Below are positions 24,700-37,199 of a DNA stretch of 64,000 bases, piece after piece. Every line of letters begins with the position of its first letter. The first letter of the stretch is position 1. The position numbers were made by a program, and so were the translations under genes. A model generated the notes under the pieces. It saw only the letters and a program-made list of their open reading frames with translations, had not been told where the DNA came from and made no database searches. The stretch lies in assembly GCA_028023455.1 (NCBI GenBank), contig JAQFVV010012489.1:2543881-2607880 (forward strand), given 5' to 3'. This DNA comes from Epiperipatus broadwayi. Its lineage: Eukaryota; Onychophora; Udeonychophora; Euonychophora; Peripatidae.

Positions 24700-27174
24700 T
24701 TTTAATAGTTGTTTATAATGCATAATGTATTTTTTAGATCATCTATTGACTAAGAATGGAGTGTGAAATTTTAAATTATATGTACACACTTTATACAACA
24801 TTTTTAACATATTATGAGATAGGAGTAATTCAGAATATGCATGCAATAATTTATTTAAAGTATATTAATAATATAATTTAACAGAACAATTGTGTGATTC
24901 TTTTGAACTTTCATGTAATAAAGTATTCAGATATTTAAATAGTTTGTATATGATTAAATATACAGAGGAAAGTAGTAAGCAAGCTGTCTTATAGAACAGT
25001 GGAATAGTTTTAAAATAAATGAATTTTATTATTGTTAGTAATGCAGATATGTATTTGTCGATGTACAGTATAGAAAAAATCATGAGAAATAAGATTGGAT
25101 AGTGACTTGGAAGTACTAGTGGAGAGGAAACCAAGATGATGTTTTTTTTTAAGAAATAGGAAAAATAAAGGATTTGGATCATATTTAGTTTTGTGTGATT
25201 TCAGTATAGTTAACTAAGCCCTATGACTGAACACATATAGTTTGGACAGTGTTTTTTGCATATCTTTAAACTTTGGATGTTATAATAAAGCTGAAGAAAT
25301 AGCTTTAACATCGTTCCTATAATAGAGGTTGGTAGACAGATAAAGGTCACTCCTCTATAGTGTCTTTTAATTCACTGTGCCATGATTGTCAAGATATATG
25401 ACGAGTAATATTCTAGTTGTATTGTGATCCTATGCATCTATCTTCACTATCCTTATTTTGTGAATCTGCATCGGTCAGAAAGATATTTTCAAAGAAATAA
25501 TGAATAAAATAGAACTGAAGATATGTTATCGTTTGTGTAAGAATAGTTTATTTGCTGGAATGTATAGAATTGTGTAACTTTAAAATTGAAAGTCCAAAAT
25601 ATCATAAAGAGAGAAAGAATCATATAATACATTGTAAAGTTAATTCAGAAATGAATATAAGATTTTGAAAAGAAATCTAAACCAAGTATTTTAAAAGTGA
25701 TAATAAAATTGGAATGAATTTTTTTTTTAATAATATTTAGAAAATAAGTATTGCATATTTATTAAGAAATAGTTCAATAATGTATAATAAACATATACGT
25801 GTGCATGGTATATTAATAGTTGTAATTATATCATCCGAAGTAAGGCTTGAATGAGAATATTAGGATTAATAAACATCGGATAATGAACAATAAAAAACCT
25901 AATACCGAATGTAGAACAATGTTTTGACTTTGTAAGATTCCATACAATCAATATAAAACTAAAATTTGTTATTTTGTAGAATTTTATTACAAATGTAAAA
26001 TTTTGTAAAAAATATAATTTTAATAATATTAGGGATGCAAAGTGTTAGTGATAATCATATAAGAAATGCATTTTGTAATAAGCTAACCATAATAATAAAT
26101 CAAGAAATAATACTGTATTTTCTTAAGTGTTAAAAAATGATTTAACTAGGAAAAGAAAAATTTGATTTCATTTTATAAACTAATAAATTAAGTTGAGATA
26201 TGAAAGTAAGGGATATCCAATGTATATAGTGTAAAAATATTGTTAATTTATTTATGTTGTTAATAAACTTTGTTTTAAATTTGTTTAAAAGTTTTGTGTC
26301 CGAGTTGTTGTTATTTTTCCACATGGATGCATGAAATCATGATACATTTATAATTGAAACAGACATATAAATTTTGCACAAAAGGTAAACATAAAAGTGT
26401 TATAATAATTTTGAGAATTTATTGGTATGTTAAAATTAAAAGATCATAATTTTATATTATTTATTGGTCATAAGTCGGTTGCCACAATATTACATTAAAT
26501 TATATGCTAATGTTGCCACACATATTCTGTTGTCAGATTATTAAAATACTACCAGTACATATTTATTTATTTTATTTAGGAAAAAAGAAGATTATATTAT
26601 ATTATTATTGTTATTATTATTTTATTATTATTAGTTGCTGTGTAGTAGATTATGACATAAAATTCCCTTTTCATATTTTACTACCGTAATTTTAAATTAG
26701 TTAGAATACAATTTCTGAACCTGAGATTTTATTTTATTTTACTTCATTTTATTTAATTGAGCTAGATTCTTGTTATAAAGAAGATTAAGATATGATTATT
26801 ATTTTAATCGTAGTGAATAGAGCTCAGAAAGTCGTAAGGATACTATGAGTTAGTTATTTGGTATAGTAAAAAGGGGGAATAGTGTTCTTATGCCATTGAG
26901 GTAGTATCGTGTGGATAATGTCTCAATGTAGTCTATCTCGTTCCCTGTATTAGCACTCCATGTCTCATGAAAATAGTAAATATTTGTTAATTCATTTTAA
27001 AAATTGAACCGTATTTGTATTTTAAAAATTAGAGCTAGTAATCATTTTAATTAATGCTGAATATTTCATTTATTTATTTGTTAACTGAGCTAGAACCGGA
27101 AATATTTGTAATAAACAGTATATTTTGGGGGTGAGGACGCGCGGGGGGAGGTTAGAATATATATATATATATAT
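24700..27174. other. no gene recognised
   Basis: AT-rich DNA. Small ORFs here have no recognisable content. A short GC-richer patch at 27125-27150 (GGACGCGCGGGGGGAGG) precedes a (TA)n run at 27159-27175. I cannot say what it is. Confidence 0.45.
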
Positions 27175-27715
27175 TAATAGCATTACTAATATTAGTAGTC
27201 TTATAACCAAGCATAAAGACTAAATCCATCTTCAAACACATGGAGTTTATAAAGTTCCATGTAATATTTGTAAAACTTCCCATATAGGCATGAGTAATAA
27301 TTGCATCAATATTAGAAGAGATGAGCATATTAATGCAGTTAAAAACACTCATCTTCAGCAGCACCATCTCTTCATGCTATAGAGACAGATCGTAGTATTG
27401 ATTTTTGTAATACGAGAATACTATCCAGATGTAATACTCTCCAACAATGTCAAATCAGAGAAGCCATTGAAATCTTTAAAAGGCCAGAATGTATCAACAA
27501 ACACGATGATACATGCAAATTACCATCTATTTGGAATTTTTTTTAAAACAGACATTAATCTAAATAATTCCTCATAATTATTATTTTTATTTTCTATTAA
27601 TAGAACATTCATTACTGATATACATCAAGCGCCTTTGCAATTATTTTATAATATTTGTAATTCAGTTGATGACCAGTGTGCCTGGTCAAAACATCAGTTT
27701 ATATATATATATATT
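27175..27715 (+). pseudogene. PLE GIY-YIG endonuclease fragment with 3' hairpin (PLE 5)
   Basis: Plus-strand frames give GVYKVPCNICKTSHIGMS (GIY-YIG motifs with YIG as HIG), RRDEHINAVKN, then after a frame change IDFCNTRILSRCN and IREAIEIFKRPECINK, the catalytic-Glu helix and C-terminal end of PLE nucleases. At about 27662-27702 TTGATGACCAG...CTGGTCAAAACATCAG forms a 6-bp hairpin inside the kind of motif found at PLE ends. The RT part is absent, so this is a 5'-truncated copy. Confidence 0.75.
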
Positions 27716-28139
27716 AAATAAATTATACATGGATATATACAGAAAATATTTCATTTATATCATGTAACCCATGAAAATCTTCAATTTAATATATATATAT
27801 ATAACAGATCAAGCTTAACTGTTCATCCAAATACACCATTTAATTTTATTTTCACAATTTATTATCAGAAGAAAAATTAAATTCACTTATTCATTGTTCA
27901 TTTGTCCGAGCTTGTAAATAAACAATAAATTAAAACAATAATAATTTTAAGAGAGAAATTTTAAATTGTCAAGAAGATATTTACAAGCCCACTAAAATTA
28001 TATATATATATTTAAATATACGTGTATTTATACTAAACTTTATGTAATTAGAAAGGACTTGAACTCAGACTTTCAAGTTCCTTACAACTATCCACGCTAT
28101 CTTATACAACCGATATGCATATCCATCTCTCTGCTGTAT

Positions 28140-28385
28140 ATGTAAATAGACATATTAACGTTCTATGTGCGAAGGGTCAGATTGACTTAAAGTCAACATG
28201 GGTATGATAATAATATTGGCATCAATAAGGGCCTTCAGTGTTTTATTTTCAGATTTTCAGTGGTATGGATGGCTTAAGAGTTGGAGAGTGGAGAATATTG
28301 AAGCTTGCCCTGAGCACTGATTGTATGTGTGTGAGATGACTAAGATGATATTTTCTGCCATCTTATACATACATATATATATATA
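28140..28385 (+). repeat. diverged single unit of the 10.3-kb foldback family
   Basis: The order of motifs matches the right arm of the 10.3-kb element (about 10930-11150): GGTCAGATTGAC...GTCAACATGGGTATGA, CATCAATAAGGGCCTTC, CAGATTTTCAGTGG, AAGAGTTGGAG, then GTGTGAGATGA. It is clearly older than the copy at 10.3 kb and has no inverted partner here. Confidence 0.7.
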
Positions 28386-28661
28386 AGTGTTCATACATTT
28401 TTTAAATAAAAGTGCGTAATTATAAAAATATTTTAAAATAATAATCTTTAAAATCTTTTTAAAGTTTTTTTTTTTTATTTATCTCGAAGAAATCAGGATT
28501 TCTTCATTTTATTAAATCCATTATAACTCAAGATAAAATTAGATTTTGAGATTTTGTTTATGTTAAAAGTTTTTTATTGTAATTCTTGGAAAAACATTCG
28601 TTGGGGATGGAATATGGAGGTTTTGCAAATAACTTTATTGTTGAAACTTGAGATACTAAAA

Positions 28662-28764
28662 GTTTTTTTTTTTTCATGTGTCATAGCATCGGCCGGGAAG
28701 GGAACTCACTAACCCGGGACAACTGCTTGTAAAGCAGCTGTGCTGACCTCTCGACCACCAACGC
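28662..28764 (-). repeat. tRNA-headed SINE (family S1), copy 2
   Basis: The minus strand reads GCGTTGGTGGTCGAGAGG (A box), CTGCTTTACAAGCAG (anticodon arm, anticodon TAC, Val-like) and GTCCCGGGTTAG (T arm, disturbed). The family tail CCGATGCTATGACACATG and about 13 A follow. This is the best-preserved S1 copy. Confidence 0.8.
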
Positions 28765-29071
28765 ATTTTATAATTAAATATGTTACTAGAGTCGATCTAT
28801 TGCACTAATTGAACATGAACTTTTCCATTAATTAAAACTACAATGAGCATAAAAAGATAGAAATTAGAAATGTCAAAAATCTATCTAAAAGTAAACTGCT
28901 AGATGTGAATTCTGTTCCTTGAAAAACATCAATTCTGGAGATTGCTTTTGTTAGATATATTGGGAAAAGATAGATTGGAAAAATATATACAGTGAAAAAG
29001 ATATATAAAATCTTGAGAACTTTTACTAAGAAAGAATATTAACCAGTGCTAAGAAAATTTTCTCTGGCTAG

Positions 29072-29229
29072 AAGACATCAAAAGCTTTCCCCTCAGGGAA
29101 ATATGCCTCACAGCCACACCTGAAGCCACTCGAGTGAATGCCAACTACGGGAAGGATAGATTTAACAAGCTAGTCAAGGATGTCAAAAAGCCAATGGAGA
29201 AAACAAAGGATTTACAGCAGCAGTTTTAA
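29072..29229 (+). CDS. candidate terminal coding exon, unknown protein
   Basis: After a plausible acceptor (TTTTCTCTGGCTAG|AAGAC) a 51-residue open frame runs to TAA at 29227-29229. It is much richer in G+C than its surroundings and has a balanced amino-acid make-up with several charged helices: ...ATPEATRVNANYGKDRF... then NKLVKDVKKPMEKTKDL. I recognise no family. It may be a last exon of a host gene or a retroposed piece of a messenger RNA. No poly(A) tail or target duplication was seen to support the latter. Confidence 0.35.
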
Positions 29230-29806
29230 GAATGAAATCATATAAGAACATTACCCACTGGATGAAAGTGAAATAGCTGATTAATCAGGGTAAATATGAA
29301 CTTTTACTTAAAGAACTTTTATTCTGATTAGTGTAATAGAATTCTAAACTCCATTAACTGAATTAGTTGTACATAAAAGTTTCAACAATAGAGTGTGGTT
29401 TTTTTAAAGAGAGATTGCTTTTTATGTTATTTTGGATGAATTGAAAAAGGGGGTATGGTGTTATTTTACTAACTTTTTGTTAATTAAAATTATATACGAT
29501 TTTAACTTACTTTATTATGTTAAATGTTTATACAGTTTTAAGTTCAAAAAAACATGTTAACTGCTTGATCTAAAAAGTCAAACAGGGATGGGGGGTAGAC
29601 ATCAGTTAATTGTTCTAACTATAAGCAAACACAGGAACCGTATGATAAAATCTGGTACATGTAAAAAAGGATGTTTGACAGCTGTAGGCAATAACATACA
29701 ATTTTACCATCACTTAAGAGTTTGAATATAATTATTAATTGTGAAATATAGATGGTTTGAGTGGTGCAATATACTTTTCTTTCTTTTTAGTAACTTGACT
29801 TTCAGT

Positions 29807-29950
29807 CACACCTATTTGGACAAGTCTTCAGAATAAACCTAAATCACTACCATTCATAGGCCTTGTGCAGCACATGTTCCCTTGGAAAACAGATATAAAA
29901 TATTTAATAATGAACTGTATTAATAAAAAAGGAAAATGAATGGGATTAAA
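29807..29950 (+). CDS. possible coding exon, unknown
   Basis: A long pyrimidine tract and TTTCTTTCTTTTTAG...CTTTCAG is followed by about 45 open codons with coding-like composition at first (TPIWTSLQNKPKSLPFIGLV, then QHMFPWKT). The frame then passes into AT-rich sequence and stops. No good donor is visible. It lies 0.6 kb after the candidate exon at 29.07 kb and could belong with it or be debris. Confidence 0.2.
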
Positions 29951-30398
29951 ATTTATGTTTCTTGTTCCTTTTAAATTCAGGATCAAGTCAGTTTGAGTGC
30001 TTTGAAAATGAGAATTGGGAAAGAAGTTAGTATTAAAGAAAATGAATATAATAAATATTTAAACCATTCTGAAATGCCTCTGTCTTTAATTTCTTTTATC
30101 ATATTGACAGTTAAGTGTCCATCTGGTTTAAACATAAAGTTCAGTTGAGTCAGTGGAAGATTATGACATAAAATTTTATTATGTGACCGTAGTATATAAA
30201 CAAATTATTATTATGATCATTGGAAATTTTTTTTTTGATCTAGTGATAATCACCATAATTTCAGTAATCTTAGAAATTTTGTGGATAGAGTATCAATTTG
30301 CAATGGCATATGGTCATCCTTATATATAGTAGTTTAACATTATGTAGATTAGTATTTATTAAAATAGTAAATTGTGGAAGTTAGCAAGGTAACTAGAA

Positions 30399-30560
30399 AT
30401 AAATACAATTTATTCAAATTTCAAACACTTTTTAGCAAAACTCTTTATTTGTACATACACCTACGTTTCGACTGACCTGCAGTCTTCTTCAGAGCAAGTT
30501 TATTTTGATCTTCTAAATAAATAAAAAAAAGTGTTTGGAGTTTGGATAAATTGTATTTAT
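30399..30560 (-). repeat. short inverted-repeat element carrying a hammerhead-like core
   Basis: The ends form an inverted repeat of about 38 bp: ATAAATACAATTTATTCAAA is mirrored by TTTGGATAAATTGTATTTAT. Inside, on the minus strand, CTGAAGAAGACTG-CAGGT-CAGTCGAAAC (complement of 30464-30492) has a 5-bp stem between CTGAAGA and GAAA, the conserved halves of a hammerhead ribozyme core. PLE terminal repeats are known to carry such motifs, so this is probably PLE-derived. No stem III or I could be confirmed. Confidence 0.65.
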
Positions 30561-33500
30561 AGGATATTATGGCAAACATAAAGAAAAGTGTGATTTTGGT
30601 AACTAAAAATAGTAATTGATCTGCCTTGAAGGTATAAATTTCAACTGATTCTAACAGAGCTATAGTAGCACCTTGGCACTTTAAAATTTTGCTCTTAGAG
30701 TTAGTGTTGTTCTGTTTTATGATCTATTTTCCAATTGAGAATCAGGTGAAAATAGATTCATTTTCTCAACTGTTTATAACTTATGGGTATAAAATTAGGT
30801 AGAACATTTGGCTGGTTAAATTAAACATAAAAATAAAGTTTAGCACTTTGCAAATTTATATTTGACACATACACATATTACAAAATACAATGGGTATAAA
30901 AGTAATTGTTAATACAAACCTTACTAAGAAAACATTGTAAAATTAAAATCCCTAAGTAATAGACTCCTCTCATCGTTATTTTTATAATACTAGTGTAAAA
31001 ATATTCAGAAATATAAAAAATTGATTTTCTACATTAATACATAATTATATGATCAGTTTTAAATGGTCTTCTAATTTAAAGAAAGTCTTATTATATAAAC
31101 AAAATTATTTTTGCAGCAAATAAGTTACTGGGAGACACAGAAATTAGTTTTGGCTATCATCAAATTTCTTAAAATGGTTGCTTTATCCAACATTACAGAT
31201 AAAATTAAATATATTTAAATAGTTTTCTGAGCAGATATCACTTTACATTAGCTTCAGTAACTAAAAGCAGAATTCACTGTTATAACAATTTAAATATTTA
31301 GGAACAGAATTTTATTATGCTTATTTTAAATTTAATTGTATAGTTAAATGCATTCAATTGCCTGAACTATTTTTTTTTTTTTTTGTCTTTTCTTATCTGT
31401 GGATTAATTCAAAATCTTTAGCTCTTAAGGTCCAATTCTTTAGTATGGTATTAGACCGCACAATGAATTATTTTTATTAATGAAACTATGGATATTTATT
31501 AACCATAGAGTTTAACTCAGATGGCTCATCCCTGTTTAATAGCTATATTGTAATGTGCAGTTTAGAACAGTGGTGAGACAATCGTGAGCTTGAGATTTCT
31601 AAATTAATTCTCAGATCAATCCTGTCAATTTACTGGATGCAACCACAAAGCATAGATACAATCATAGATATGTTTTCTGCTACCTGGGTGATGATAGGTG
31701 AGCTTCAGTTGAAATGCCACTACAATTATCATCAAGCAACCACATAAACGGCAAATTCAAGATATAGGAATGCATATATATATATATATTAAGTTATCTG
31801 CCAAATGTAAGTAAGGGAAATGGAAAATAGAGCATTATGAGCAAACTATAATTTTCATTCATTGTCTACTGTAATTTGTTATTGTTTGACACCTACATAT
31901 TATTACTCAAAAGTCCGTCTACTAATGGTAAATTCCTGAAATTCAAATTGAAATAAATTGACGTTTCATTTTAAAGGTGAATATTTGTTGCATTTCTACT
32001 GCTTTTCATTTAAAAGAATTCTCATAAGAAAAGCCTTGAAAAATAAACTAACATAGTTGATGAAGAATAAAAGGGACAAAGTTAATTTATTTTTACTTTC
32101 AACTTTTGTTTAAATTATTTTTCATTACAATTGGCACATTCTTCTAAAAAGCTTTAAATGTAACCGAGTTTAAAACTGTGATCACTTTTGTTATATTTTG
32201 ACTTCTTGAAGGAAAAAAAAAGCAAGTAATCACATTTCTTAATTACCAACTAACGAAATTTGTAGAACAAACAAAAACTTTTTCCTAAAATAGTGACATG
32301 TTTTATCAGAATTTAAAATATCTTCCAAAAATAGATAAAATATAATAAAAGTACAATAATTAATATTTTTAGAAATAATTTCAATTATATTGGTGAAGTT
32401 AGTTTTTAATTTATTATCTCAAATTATAAGTTAGAACAAGATTATTAAGAATAGGTAAGTAATTGTTTAGGAGACCTTGAGATATTCAAACATCAATGAG
32501 ATAAGTTTATTTAAAAATCAATCCAAGAATGTATGCCATTGTCTTTTGCCTATGTTAATATCACATTGTAAATTTTGACTTTGGCCTCATGGCACTTGGC
32601 GATGAGGCACAAGTAAACCTCTTTTGGAACGAAGAATGTTAGCTTTTTTATATGCTGGTTTAGAACAATGCGAAACTGTACAAAGCATAATTATTATTTA
32701 TGAAGTGAGAATAGACAATACATCAACTATGATGTAGCGCATCGTTAAAGTCAGTGCTTTTGAATTATGAAGTCAATTATGCATTGAATTATACAATATA
32801 AAATGCTGGGATGATCAAATTTTAATAATAAACTTTGTCTCATTAATCATACATCCTTAATCTATTAGAGTAAATAATGGATTGGATTATTGCTGGGAAG
32901 ATTATAAAAAGTAAGCACCAGGAGGGGAAAAACTTGGTTGCAATTCATGACTTTTAAATCTGAGAGTTTGTCAGTCAGTACTGTGCTAGAAATGTGCAGG
33001 ATGTTTATTACCATAATCATTAATTTATCATCACATTCTGGACTATTTCTATCATCTATTGTTATTTGTTAAATGTTTTTAGAAAATATCAATCTTTATT
33101 TAAACTTTTTGAATACATTCAACTCCTTTTAATAGCATGATGGTTAGTATATAAGACAATGTTCCAAGTATTTTGGCTTCTTTTTTTAGGTATTGTTGTC
33201 ATAAACATTCACAATACTAACATGAAAATTGAATCTGATAACTTAAAGGTTCTGAATACTGAATCTGATTACAGCAAAGCAACAATCTGTAGAAATTTTA
33301 TATATTTATCAGTAAGGGCACTCCTAATGCCTTCATTTTTGCTTAATGATAAATGTAATGATTGACTCCTACACATTACGAATAATCATACTAGATGAAT
33401 TTGTGGGATTATTTACCATTATCATGTAAAAACTACTTCAAAATTTCTACTTTTTTCATCTCTGTGCAGTGAATAATATATTTTAGCAAAATTCCATATA

Positions 33501-36054
33501 TTTAAAATTTACCTAAAATCCATAAGGACCATGTTTCATGAAGATCTATTATTAGTTCTCGAGATTCATCAAGCCAAAATTTGTTGCACTTTATTTTTAA
33601 GATTCTTAGTCATATAAAAAACAAGACATAGTTCTTTGTCAGAAATTCTAAGAATTTTGTGTAATTAATCAAGCATATGAAAATATTAAGAACTAAATTA
33701 TTGATAAGTTTAAATGTGGAATGTTTATTTACAAATGTAATTTGTGCTGAAATATCAATTCCTACTGATAATGCGATGAAATTATTAAGATTCTGCAAAA
33801 TAGCATAATACTTTTATTACAACATAGACTTTGTATGCTAAAACCAAAAGATGATTAAGATTTTACTACTGGCACCAGTGATCAGCAACATTCATATGGA
33901 AGAACTTAAAACTACATCTATAAATATTACTACACTTCCATGTAATGTCTGAATTTATTATCTTAATGATATATTTGTTATATTGTCACATGGTGAAACA
34001 CTATTACAAATATCCTGAACAGTTATAAAAAAACTCCTTTAATTAAATTTCACAATAGCATTAGCAAAGCAATAATTGATATTTTATGAATTCTTGTGAC
34101 AAAACCCTTTATGGTAAAACCAAAATTACAGTTTAGAGAAAATCTATATACAAGTGAAAATAGTAAACATATACATTTATTCATGTTAGAATGACAAAAC
34201 TTGGAATCTGTGCACGAACATGAGAAAAAAAATTGTCTGTAAACTAATGACTTGGAAAAAAGTTTCTCATAGAATAAATTCTCATGATAATGATTAATTA
34301 TTAGCTCTTATTAAACAAATCTTAAATGGATAACAAAAATAAACATCTAAAAAAGATAATTATGCCAATATACATTACTTTAATTATGCACTATACAAAA
34401 AAAATGCAAATAAACAAAAGAAATATAAATAAACAAAAAGAGTTCAAAAATATAATAACTTTTTTGATGAGGCAACAGCCATTTTCTCATCTCTGGGCAC
34501 TATGTGATTTTTATTAAAAACATTTTTTGGCTTACATCAAAAATGTACACTTTATAATTCTCTTTATCATACTTTTTTGAATTTGATGTGTACAGCATTT
34601 CATATAATTAAATGTTTTCTAAGTGCAAAGCTAAAGGTTTTACAAAATTTAAGAAATTTGCAAAGTATTTCAAGTGATAAAAATGAGTTCTTGATATAGT
34701 AGTCAAGGAAATAAAAACCTGTAAATTGTTTTTATTTTGCATAAGAAAGATTAATGTTTGATAAATTTAAATGACAATATGAAATGATCTATGACAAGTA
34801 GATGTGACTCTATAAATTCTGAAGTCAACAGAGAAATAGTAGTGTGCTAATAATAAGCCTTATATTTTATTTCCATAAGAAAAAAAGTTATTGAAGAAAT
34901 GAAAATCACTCAGTAAATATTTAATTGCATAAAAATCCAAGAGTTCATTATTTTATTTAAAAAATAAAGATACAATATAAGGGAAGACACCCCAGTAAAT
35001 GTAAATGGAAATATCCTTTGAATTTATTATTAATAATCACATCATTATTGTACACCATTACTTTTTTAATTTTTTTTAATAATATAATCATAATATATAT
35101 ATATTGAAATAAATATTTTCATAATTGTTATTATAATAAAGAATAGAAATAAGAAGATTATATTCACATAAACAGAAATAACTTTTATCTTTTGATATTT
35201 CCAGGAAAACAATTATTATTTAAATGTCCTGAGGCTAAAGAAGTTTTCTTCTTTAACCTATGCAATAGCACTTCTGTTCTGGGTCTTTTAGTGAAGTTAA
35301 AGAAATCCTTTTCATTTCAAACCCAAGTTATTAAATTGATTTAAAACAGAAAGCTATTTTGTATAAAGGTGTGAGAATGTGAAAGAATAATATCTTTCTC
35401 AACATTCTGCAAATAATATTTTAACAACAATCCATGAAAATATTTAATTCACTATATACAACTATCAATAGAAGTTTAAAATATTTGTATATAGTAGCAT
35501 AATATACATATAGAAATGAATCTGAATTATATACCTGCATGTGTTGAAAACTACTGTACTCATGCAATTCATTAGACATTATGCAATCATTGTAATCAAA
35601 GGTTATCAAAAATCTGAGCTCTTGTATGTGATGCACCATTTATATTATGGAATAAAATATAGGGGATAGCAAAGCTCCACTATATAAGTATTTTAATGTA
35701 TTCATACATACCATGCATGGCAGACAAACTAAAGAAAATCTGAAATTAATGTAATATAAAGCAACTTATCAAATCCAAAAACTCTATGAATAATCTTAAA
35801 TTCTACAAAATCAAAACTGGAAATACTGAAAAACACTGCATCTATGAATAATGATTAAAAGAGAATCAATCAGTGATTAAAGAGGAAAAATAGATGCATA
35901 TAAAATAGCTGACAGTTCATGTTGCAATGAATATGTGTTTAAATAGAAAAAGAGAAGAATATTGGACAAATGAAAAAATAAAAAAGAAAATTTAAAGACA
36001 CTTAATAAAAAATGCAGAAATTAGAAGGTCTTTCATAAATAAGTATGTAAAATT
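30561..36054. other. no gene recognised; scattered weak repeats
   Basis: AT-rich DNA. A tRNA-like string lies at about 31567-31625 (GAACAGTGGTGAGACAATCG ... TCTCAGATCAATCCTG). A short repeat shared with 210-270 is at 35719-35765. TA runs occur at 31772-31788 and 35093-35103. The ORFs here are small, AT-rich and unsupported. Confidence 0.45.
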
Positions 36055-36175
36055 TCTACTGATTATTGTCTTATATAAAATAGTATAATGATTAAAATGT
36101 CATTTTCAATTTAGTATACATAAAATGAAAGGTTCCAGATTTGATTTCAATGTCACTGATCAGGCTTCCAACATA
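36055..36175 (+). repeat. decayed tRNA-like SINE remnant
   Basis: AAAGGTTCCAGATTTGATTTC resembles a T-arm (B box), and TGTCACTGATCAGGC follows. Both are shared with the 880-1000 copy. The A-box half is poorly kept. Confidence 0.4.
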
Positions 36176-36522
36176 TTATTAACACCTAAATGTATTTGAA
36201 AAGTTTAAATGAAGTTTGAATTTGTTTAAAGACCATTAATACTAAAAGATGGAAATAATACAATTTGTAATTATAAGCAAAATGACATCATCACAATTTA
36301 CAGACAAACAATAAATAATAATTTATTATACAAAGTATATAAATAAATCCCATTATTTATAGAAATTATACCAAACATCTATCATTCTTACTTAGGAATA
36401 TCAGTCAGTCGAAGGAGCCATTAGGCTACTTATGAATCTAGAAAATATATTTGGGGTGATTAGATATCCATTAACAATGATGAAAAGTTCCTAACATAAA
36501 ATAAATTATTTGTCCCTGACAT

Positions 36523-36565
36523 TAGCTCAGCTTAGAGTATGAGACTCATACTATTAAACAATTGA
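36523..36565 (+). repeat. tRNA-like remnant (Met-like)
   Basis: TTAGCTCAGCTTAGAGTATG then AGACTCATACTATTAAA resembles the D arm and anticodon arm (CAT) of a tRNA-Met. The acceptor and T arms are not recognisable, so it is not a functional tRNA. Confidence 0.35.
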
Positions 36566-36965
36566 TAGACATATAACAGTAAACAAATGTCAACCAAATT
36601 AATTTAATAATAACAAAGTTTATTAAGATTAAAAGAAAATAAAGATAATAAAAGAAATAATTAAATAATTCATCTATGGATGTCTTAATAGAGTACTTTA
36701 TTTATTGATGGCTTTGACAGTTAAATTGTTCTCCCTTTTAAATTAATTTGATAATATTAAAATAATCTTTTAAAAGTGGTTGTTATGATATATGGTATAT
36801 AGAGTGAATAACTTTACTAGACATAATAAAGAAAAATCTCTCATTTATCTCATTAAATGCCTATACATATTTGCACTTACTATAAAGACTTATGTGTGTG
36901 TGCAGATTCACACCACCAGATAATTATTTGGAAAATAATCGAGGCTATTAAATATGAGCTAGACT

Positions 36966-37190
36966 TTAAGCTATTTTGAAGATGGTCCATGTATAAATAA
37001 CAAGGTCAACAATTCCAGCTGTGATGACCCAGTTTAAAAGAATATGAGTTTGACGAAAACATGATGGATCAGAGACTCTTAGAATTTGCCAATATATAGT
37101 GATAATATAAAACAAAGCAAGTATGGTAGCTATTCTAAAGCTAGGCCACACTAGAGTAAATAGAGTGTGATTAAGCAGATGACCTGGGTG
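36966..37190 (-). CDS. candidate terminal exon of a multi-pass membrane protein
   Basis: On the minus strand an open frame of about 75 codons follows a fair acceptor (TTGTTAAACCTCTAG|CC, near 37190) and ends at TAA 36966-36968. It contains two strongly hydrophobic segments: one around LVWPSFRIATILALFYIITI, and one around WVITAGIVDLVIYTWTIF. A polar loop with RVSDPSCFRQTH lies between them. The Trp, Cys and Pro content and higher G+C set it apart from chance ORFs. I cannot name the family. A transposon relic or chance ORF is still possible. Confidence 0.35.
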   Translation of the reverse strand, partial: HPGHLLNHTLFTLVWPSFRIATILALFYIITIYWQILRVSDPSCFRQTHILLNWVITAGIVDLVIYTWTIFKIA

Positions 37191-37199
37191 GCTAGAGGT

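Noticed and set aside
33159-33365. Plus-strand ORF of 68 codons with a hydrophobic start resembling a signal peptide
   Set aside because: No splice, composition or homology support. The hydrophobic start comes from a T run.
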